Below, piece after piece: positions 57,561-64,000 of a stretch of DNA of 64,000 bases. Source of the stretch: Tragulus kanchil (lineage: Eukaryota; Chordata; Mammalia; Artiodactyla; Tragulidae); contig JAIOJX010000032.1 of assembly GCA_022376925.1 (NCBI GenBank), positions 198,520,939-198,584,938 on the forward strand. The letters are read 5' to 3'. Under the pieces are notes generated by a model. It was not told the origin of the DNA. It saw only the letters and a list, made by a program, of their open reading frames with translations, and searched no databases. Made by a program: the position numbers and the translations under genes. Within the stretch, counting starts at the first letter, position 1, and every line of letters starts with the position of its first letter.

Positions 57561-58278
57561 TGGGAAGAAAAGAATGAAATAAATTGTCCCCCTACCAGAT
57601 GATATTGTATCCAAGGCTTGCTGTGCTTTGATCCCAAATTTCCACTTATGCATCTCACATTTCTCCATGTGTCAACTGGGATCCAGCCAATGTGTTATTC
57701 TTGAATGTGTCTTTCATTTTCCCATCTTTATGCCTCTTAAACATATTGTTGCCTATAAGTGAATGTATCTTCTATTACCGCTAACCACTTAGGCTTCAAA
57801 GCCCCTCAAATGCTAATTTCCTTCCCTACTTTTATCACACTCCTCATATTCTTGACTCACCAAACGCCTCCTCATTCTTGACATATTTCCCATTTCCCTG
57901 TCTGAAATTACCTGGTCTTTCCTTGAAGCACTGTCACACTTTTCCTATAAAATCATAATGAATTTTGAATGATTTTTGTTCATATTCCCAATTTTAGTTA
58001 AACATATTAATGTCTCAACACCTCTCATGAATTTCTTTATCATCTTGCAGTTATCCTCTTTTCTATGGATATTCATTACCATATTTCCATATGTATTTAT
58101 TTAGCAAATGTTAAATATTGGACAAAACAACAAATAAGACAGAGATCGTTCTTGATCTCATGAAGCTAAGTCTGAATGGACATCATGCTCTGTACTGAAA
58201 GATCAGTAGTTCCCCCAGCATGGCTAGTACATAGTAAGTCCTCACTAAAACATTGTGGTTATGAGTGAATAAATGAAT

Positions 58279-58634
58279 ACATCTGCCATGCTTTCTCTCA
58301 TCTCTGGGCCTTTGAGTATATACTTTTCTCATCTGGAATGTGCTGCCCATACCTTCAATAACTGCTACAGCTCATTTGATTCCTTCTTGGTGCCATGGTC
58401 TCTTTTTGACCTTTTCTGTACACCCCAGGCAGTCTAGTTGCTCCTTTCTCTGTGATCCTAATACATCTCATTCATATTTCATTTATAGAACTTAAGTACA
58501 AATACTAGGACAATATAAGATGACTTCGCATGTAGTAGTCAACTGCTTGAGAGCAGGAACCATGTTTTTTTCATGCCTCTCTCTAGCACAAGGGCTGGTT
58601 CACAGGAGCTGCTCAGCGAATATGAATTAGTAAA
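58279..58634 (+). mobile_element. L2 3' region, second showing
   Basis: Duplicate of 57205-57560. Confidence 0.7.
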
Positions 58635-59294
58635 TGGGAAGAAAAGAATGAAATAAATTGTCCCCCTACCAGATGATATTGTATCCAAGGCTTGCTGTGC
58701 TTTGATCCCAAATTTCCACTTATGCATCTCACATTTCTCCATGTGTCAACTGGGATCCAGCCAATGTGTTATTCTTGAATGTGTCTTTCATTTTCCCATC
58801 TTTATGCCTCTTAAACATATTGTTGCCTATAAGTGAATGTATCTTCTATTACCGCTAACCACTTAGGCTTCAAAGCCCCTCAAATGCTAATTTCCTTCCC
58901 TACTTTTATCACACTCCTCATATTCTTGACTCACCAAACGCCTCCTCATTCTTGACATATTTCCCATTTCCCTGTCTGAAATTACCTGGTCTTTCCTTGA
59001 AGCACTGTCACACTTTTCCTATAAAATCATAATGAATTCTCTCTTCTATTAGAGTTTAGGTTCTTCTCACAAGTGCCATAGTAAATTACAAGCATAGTGA
59101 ATAGGAGGAATGGTGCCTTGCAAAGAGGAATTACATTATATTTACTCAAGCTGCCTTTGAGCACCAGCTTCTTATTAAGTACAGGTAGACCATTTACAGG
59201 AGACATGTTTTTTTTATATAGAATTTTTTTTTAAGATGTGAAATTATTCCATATCAATTCTTTTTCACTATTCTCTTTTAAATTAATTTCTATT

Positions 59295-59519
59295 GGATTT
59301 TTATTTATTTATTTTCATACAACTTTATTCTTTGGCCTGTGTGGGTCTCTCCTCGCAAAGCACTGACTCTGGGCACGTGCGTTCTAGAACACTGGCTCAT
59401 AATTGGACACACTGGTCCAGCTGTTCAACGGTACATGGGATTTTCCCAGGCCAGGGATCAAATGGGTGTCCCTTATACTGCAAGGTGGACTCTTTACACA
59501 CTGGACCACCAGGGAAGCC
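59295..59519 (-). mobile_element. CHR-type SINE (antisense)
   Basis: ATTTATTTATTTTCATACAA tail, TTCTTTGGCCTGTGTGGGTC body, antisense B-box region CCAGGGATCAAATGGG, head CACTGGACCACCAGGGAAGC. It directly abuts a sense Bov-tA fragment. Confidence 0.87.
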
Positions 59520-59690
59520 TGAGACACAGTTTTGATCCCTGGTTTGGAAAGATCCCCTGGAGAAGGGAATGGCAACCAGTATATTTGCCAGGAGAAAATT
59601 CCATGGACTAAGAAGCTTTACAGGCTATAGTCCACAGTGTCACAAAGTGTCAGACATGACTGAGCAATTAACACTTTCACTTTCAGACCT
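59520..59690 (+). mobile_element. Bov-tA SINE, 5' part missing
   Basis: GAGACACAGTTTTGATCCCT, GGAGAAGGGAATGGCAACCA, AATTCCATGGACTAAGAAGC, GTCACAAAGTGTCAGACATG. The head is replaced by the antisense CHR-type SINE, so the latter may have landed in it with a deletion. Confidence 0.85.
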
Positions 59691-59999
59691 TTTGGACAGG
59701 TGGCATATCTCTCTCCTTCACAGGCATGTGCATTATAGGAATGCAGGTCAGAAAAAGGGGGAAAGGATTTCGTTTGAAAAATTCTGGAGAATACAATCTT
59801 TATTCCTTTCTCTGACAAAATTGTCAGGTTCATAAATAGGTGACCCCACAGCAGCCACAAAATCATGGCATTTCAAATACCAAGAATAAAGCGAAGATTC
59901 TGAAAAAGCAAAGTCACATACAGAGTACATAGAACCAAAATGGCAATAGTCTACTCAACTGCAACATAATCAGGTAGAAGACCATGGAGGAATAAAATT
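59691..59999. other. unassigned sequence
   Basis: No family or exon recognised. Confidence 0.4.
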
Positions 60000-60920
60000 C
60001 TTAGGGAAAAAGAGTTCCCCCTAGAGTTCTTTATTGAAATAGAACTATCAATAATTTGAATAAAGAAACTTCCAAGGATGCCAAATCTCAAAATTTATAT
60101 ACCATACCTCTTTTTGAAGGAATTGCCTAAAGAATCTGCTTTACTTAACAGGTGAATACAGTAAACAGGAGAAAGATGTAGAATCCAGGAAACAGGAAAT
60201 CCACCATAGGAGAGTCAGAAAATAGCAAGTTGATGACCAAGAATGATAATCATGAAGAACAACCAGTGCATGTTGGAGTAAGAACATAGAGGACTCTAAG
60301 AGGGATATCTACAAGAGTTACAAAAGGAAACTACTAGATGTTTGGACAGAATTGGTGATGTAGAATCTTATCTTGGTAATTATTTTTCAAAGCCATTAAT
60401 GGAATGAAGAATGTTTAGCCATAGGTCCAAATGAATCCAGATAAATAGGAAAAGTAAAGATGATCAATTCTAGAAAAATCTAGACATTGTACAAAAAGCT
60501 TATATGGGAAAACTAAAGCGATTTTAACACACTACTTTATTCAACAGAGAAGAGTTTTTACATAGTCATAAGAAAGCACCAAAAAATAATTAAAATATAT
60601 AACTACCTTGAAAGAATGAAATAGAGTATGGAGATATATATTAGAGAGAACAATCCTAATATTCTACATCAGGAAGTCCATGAATAATGTTTTGAATCAG
60701 TGACTCAAAAGATAGCTACATGGTGTACTTAGAAATATAGAGGTAAATACCAGATAAGATAGCAAAGAGTAGAACTGGCTGCCCTTGGCAAGTAGGATGA
60801 GGGTCGAGGGGAGAAAAATGGAAATGAGGGGTGGTAATAATGTGTTATAAAGCTGTTATCTGTCCTCTTAGGCTACATGCATGTATTTCTTTGATAGAAA
60901 TAAAAGTTATAAAGTAAATA
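60000..60920 (+). mobile_element. HAL1/L1M-like 3' end, very old
   Basis: The 3' part has AACTGGCTGCCCTTGGCAAG, then GCTACATGCATGTATTTCTT and GATAGAAATAAAAGTTATAA, which resemble the terminal part of HAL1/L1M elements. The upstream 700 bases are A-rich and only loosely assignable. Confidence 0.5.
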
Positions 60921-60959
60921 TATCTGTGGGTCCAGTAAAATTTGACAGTATGGTTAAGG

Positions 60960-61165
60960 TAGTGGCACAGTGGTAAAGAATCCACCTGCCCATGCAGGAG
61001 ACACAAGACATGCAGGTCTGATCCCTGGGTTGGGAAGATGCCTAGGAGAAAGGAATGGCAACACACTCCAGTATTCTTGTCTGAAGAATTCCATGGACAG
61101 AGGAGGCTGGCAGGGTACACTCCATAGGACTGCAAAGAGTTGGATGCAACTGAGCACACATGCAT
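60960..61165 (+). mobile_element. Bov-tA SINE
   Basis: GGCACAGTGGTAAAGAATCC, AGGTCTGATCCCTGGGTTGG, AATGGCAACACACTCCAGTA, AATTCCATGGACAGAGGAGG and GACTGCAAAGAGTTGGATGC, all in Bov-tA order. Confidence 0.9.
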
Positions 61166-61349
61166 GGTTTATCAAAGCATTCGTCTTCTGTCAATGGGAT
61201 ATTTTGTGGAACCTTCTAGCTACATTAATATAATCATTTGTATTTAATATGTGGATTGCCATTGGAGAGTCTAGGAAGAGTATTGCCTGGCATTAGGGTT
61301 TGGTGGTGCTGTAAAAACAAGATGAACCTCAGAATCCTTAGTCTTTAGT

Positions 61350-61460
61350 TTGTATCTTCCCAAGTTATATAACCTTGGGAAGATTGCTTACCTTCTTGAG
61401 TTTTCTCTAACATAAAATGAGGATAGTAATACCTATATCATTGTGCATTTTAGTATAAAT
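61350..61460 (+). mobile_element. MIR SINE fragment
   Basis: ATATAACCTTGGGAAGATTG, CTTACCTTCTTGAGTTTTCT and AAAATGAGGATAGTAATACC match the MIR core (TGACCTTGGGCAAGTTACTT, AACCTCTCTGAG, AAAATGGGGATAATAATA). Repeated at 62495-62605. Confidence 0.75.
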
Positions 61461-61574
61461 AATCTACTTGCTATGGTAACAGTTGACACTGTTCATATTT
61501 CTGTTAGTATTGATTCTTCTACCATGCCTGTTTACGTATTTTAAGTTTTTGGGTATTGGGATAGGATCAATTTT

Positions 61575-61725
61575 TGATCCTACAACCTATTGGAAGTGTG
61601 ACTTTGGGAACCAGATGTTCCTCATCTGTGCCACAGGGGGAGAAATGGTGCCCATCTCAAAGGATCGTTATCAGGAATGAATGAGACAATACATGCAGAA
61701 TTTAGCAGAGAGTCTGACAATGCCT
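61575..61725 (+). mobile_element. second MIR SINE fragment
   Basis: AGTGTGACTTTGGGAACCAG, TTCCTCATCTGTGCCACAGG and ATGAATGAGACAATACATGC follow the MIR order. It lies in the same orientation just downstream of the first MIR. Repeated at 62720-62870. Confidence 0.7.
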
Positions 61726-62494
61726 CAATTTGAGGAAGTCAGTTTATCTTTTATTTTATCTTTTGCCTAACATAAATCAGCTTCCTTTTCTGTCGTTATC
61801 TATAGGGATTCAGGTAATTTACCAGAAACTCTAAAAATTTTCAAGTTGAAAGTCACCTGAACTATCAGGTCACTAAAGACTTCAAGTCATGATATTCTTT
61901 GGCTTTTAATTTAATTTGTTTTAAATTTTAAGCTTGAGAAAGTAGACTGGACAAGAAGTAGATATTCCAACTCTTCTCGTGTGAAGTCAAGTTTTAGATT
62001 CTTCTTTGGAACAAAATGGGCCTTCACTGTTTACAAGGTTATTTCTGTGATACAAAAGTTCTCTTCATGTGTTTCACTACTGTATCATGTTTTTCTCCTA
62101 TAATCCCCATCAAATCTTGGCTGCCTCAGACAGACAGAAAATAAGTATGAGAACACCTTTTTCTTTGTATCTATGATAAAAACCTTAGCAATAGATAGTA
62201 GCTGTTCCATCTTTGTCCAATAGATGCAAAGCATGTTGGTTTTTTTAATTAGCAGGGTTGAGTGCCTCTTTGCTCTTAAGTGTATAAATGCTCTTTCATC
62301 ACTTGATAGGCTACATTGTTCTCAAAATGCACCGGCAGTACAACATCACTTTTGTATGTCAGAAATGCAGCTTCACAGATATATCCTAGACATCTTGAAT
62401 CTGAAAGTCTGATTGTACTGGGTAGAAATTCCTGGCATTAGGGTTTGGTGGTGCTGTAAAAACAAGATGAACCTCAGAATCCTTAGTCTTTAGT

Positions 62495-62605
62495 TTGTAT
62501 CTTCCCAAGTTATATAACCTTGGGAAGATTGCTTACCTTCTTGAGTTTTCTCTAACATAAAATGAGGATAGTAATACCTATATCATTGTGCATTTTAGTA
62601 TAAAT
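62495..62605 (+). mobile_element. MIR fragment, second showing
   Basis: Duplicate of 61350-61460. Confidence 0.75.
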
Positions 62606-62719
62606 AATCTACTTGCTATGGTAACAGTTGACACTGTTCATATTTCTGTTAGTATTGATTCTTCTACCATGCCTGTTTACGTATTTTAAGTTTTTGGGTA
62701 TTGGGATAGGATCAATTTT

Positions 62720-62870
62720 TGATCCTACAACCTATTGGAAGTGTGACTTTGGGAACCAGATGTTCCTCATCTGTGCCACAGGGAGAGAAATGGTGCCCAT
62801 CTCAAAGGATCGTTATCAGGAATGAATGAGACAATACATGCAGAATTTAGCAGAGAGTCTGACAATGCCT
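62720..62870 (+). mobile_element. second MIR fragment, second showing
   Basis: Duplicate of 61575-61725. Confidence 0.7.
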
Positions 62871-63568
62871 CAATTTGAGGAAGTCAGTTTATCTTTTATT
62901 TTATCTTTTGCCTAACATAAATCAGCTTCCTTTTCTGTCGTTATCTATAGGGATTCAGGTAATTTACCAGAAACTCTAAAAATTTTCAAGTTGAAAGTCA
63001 CCTGAACTATCAGGTCACTAAAGACTTCAAGTCATGATATTCTTTGGCTTTTAATTTAATTTGTTTTAAATTTTAAGCTTGAGAAAGTAGACTGGACAAG
63101 AAGTAGATATTCCAACTCTTCTCGTGTGAAGTCAAGTTTTAGATTCTTCTTTGGAACAAAATGGGCCTTCACTGTTTACAAGGTTATTTCTGTGATACAA
63201 AAGTTCTCTTCATGTGTTTCACTACTGTATCATGTTTTTCTCCTATAATCCCCATCAAATCTTGGCTGCCTCAGACAGACAGAAAATAAGTATGAGAACA
63301 CCTTTTTCTTTGTATCTATGATAAAAACCTTAGCAATAGATAGTAGCTGTTCCATCTTTGTCCAATAGATGCAAAGCATGTTGGTTTTTTTAATTAGCAG
63401 GGTTGAGTGCCTCTTTGCTCTTAAGTGTATAAATGCTCTTTCATCACTTGATAGGCTACATTGTTCTCAAAATGCACCGGCAGTACAACATCACTTTTGT
63501 ATGTCAGAAATGCAGCTTCACAGATATATCCTAGACATCTTGAATCTGAAAGTCTGATTGTACTGGGT

Positions 63569-64000
63569 CTCAGCAATCTGTGATGGAAAGAGCCCTCCAG
63601 GTGATGATTCTCATACATGCTGAATGTGACAGCAGGTGGTTTAGATCTTGCTAAGCATAATATCAGAAAAAAAAAAATACAGAAAATGATAGTGAAGTGT
63701 TTGAGTAGCAGGTTAGCTGTATTCAATTATTCCTTCTACAAAAGCTCACTGGAGTCTCTTCCATGCCAGGTATTGTAACAACAGTCCCTGAGAATTCAAG
63801 ATGAATTTCTCAAGTTATAGGAAACATTTGCCAGGATACAGCAAATACAGCCTAATTAACTAGCTGATTGGCTTTCTTGTAAATGTGGATGCATTATCAG
63901 GCCCTCTAGAATTATTTACTGGGCTGTAGCTTATTTAAGTCATCATGTTTTCTGATGTCTCATGTCTATTCCTTAGGCCTGATATATTATATATAAACTT
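63569..64000. other. unassigned unique sequence
   Basis: AT-rich, no family recognised. A 101-codon minus-strand frame (63421-63726) crosses the end of duplication 16 and has no recognisable domain. Confidence 0.45.

Larger units (their letters stand above)
56883..59038 (+). repeat. tandem duplication 15 (1.074 kb unit)
   Basis: Copy 1 is 56883-57964 and copy 2 is 57957-59038. The 8 bases AATGAATT at the join (57957-57964) are shared by both ends, and no internal difference was seen. This join is the most natural-looking of the set. Confidence 0.95.
61286..63568 (+). repeat. tandem duplication 16 (1.145 kb unit)
   Basis: Copy 1 is 61286-62423 and copy 2 is 62431-63568, with a 7-base link AGAAATT. 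A single internal difference was noticed, GGGGGAG versus GGGAGAG (61636/62781). Confidence 0.95.

Noticed and set aside
326..63568. The sixteen duplications as a tandem-repeat mobile system or programmed amplification.
   Set aside because: No shared sequence at the ends, no terminal repeats, always exactly two copies, and corrupted flank sequence at several joins. All fit untrimmed assembly overlaps better.

Overview
The window is nuclear DNA from a ruminant, most likely a bovid. It carries many tRNA-Glu-headed Bov-tA/Bov-A SINEs, 3' ends of the RTE-type LINE BovB, 3' ends of the young ruminant L1 (L1-BT type), CHR-type cetartiodactyl SINEs and one palindromic element of the ruminant mariner family. 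Older mammalian repeats (MIR, L2, L1M/HAL1, MLT1-like LTRs) lie between them. I found no protein-coding exon, no RNA gene and no bacterial-type feature. All long open reading frames are short, and most lie in repeats or in low-complexity DNA. The window reads as an AT-rich intergenic or intronic stretch.

The dominant structure is not a gene. Sixteen separate direct tandem duplications occur, each of a different local sequence, yet all with a period of about 1.06-1.18 kb. Their join points fall near 1433, 3673, 7875, 9708, 14208, 20582, 23652, 25570, 27625, 32266, 36494, 39620, 43790, 50105, 57960 and 62427. Together they add about 17.8 kb of redundant sequence, so the underlying locus is probably about 46 kb. 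Several joins carry short, error-rich versions of the sequence that lies just downstream of copy 2, followed by error-rich versions of the sequence just upstream of copy 1. That is what results when two overlapping contig or graph-edge ends are concatenated without trimming the overlap. I therefore read the duplications as long-read assembly artefacts rather than biology.

Layout by region. 1-5.1 kb: Bov-tA and CHR-type SINEs with duplications 1-2. 5.1-11 kb: an element bounded by target-site duplications, a Bov-tA, and a CHR-2-type SINE shown three times by overlapping duplications 3-4. 11-16.4 kb: a SINE with a C-rich 3' extension, L1 3' ends, Bov-tA, MIR and a minisatellite, with duplication 5. 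16.4-22.5 kb: largely unique sequence, with duplication 6. 22.5-28.8 kb: a chain of three overlapping joins (duplications 7-9) over an MLT1-like LTR, a BovB 3' end, a SINE and an L1 end. 28.8-31 kb: a mariner palindrome, then an old L1 carrying three nested insertions. 31-45 kb: old L1 remnants, a CA/TA microsatellite, an MLT1-like LTR, SINEs and a BovB 3' end, with duplications 10-13. 45-64 kb: Bov-tA, L1 3' end, purine tracts, L2, a CHR-type SINE cluster, HAL1-like sequence and MIRs, with duplications 14-16.

Subfamily names are given from memory of family consensus features and would need RepeatMasker to settle. Boundaries of old repeats are approximate.
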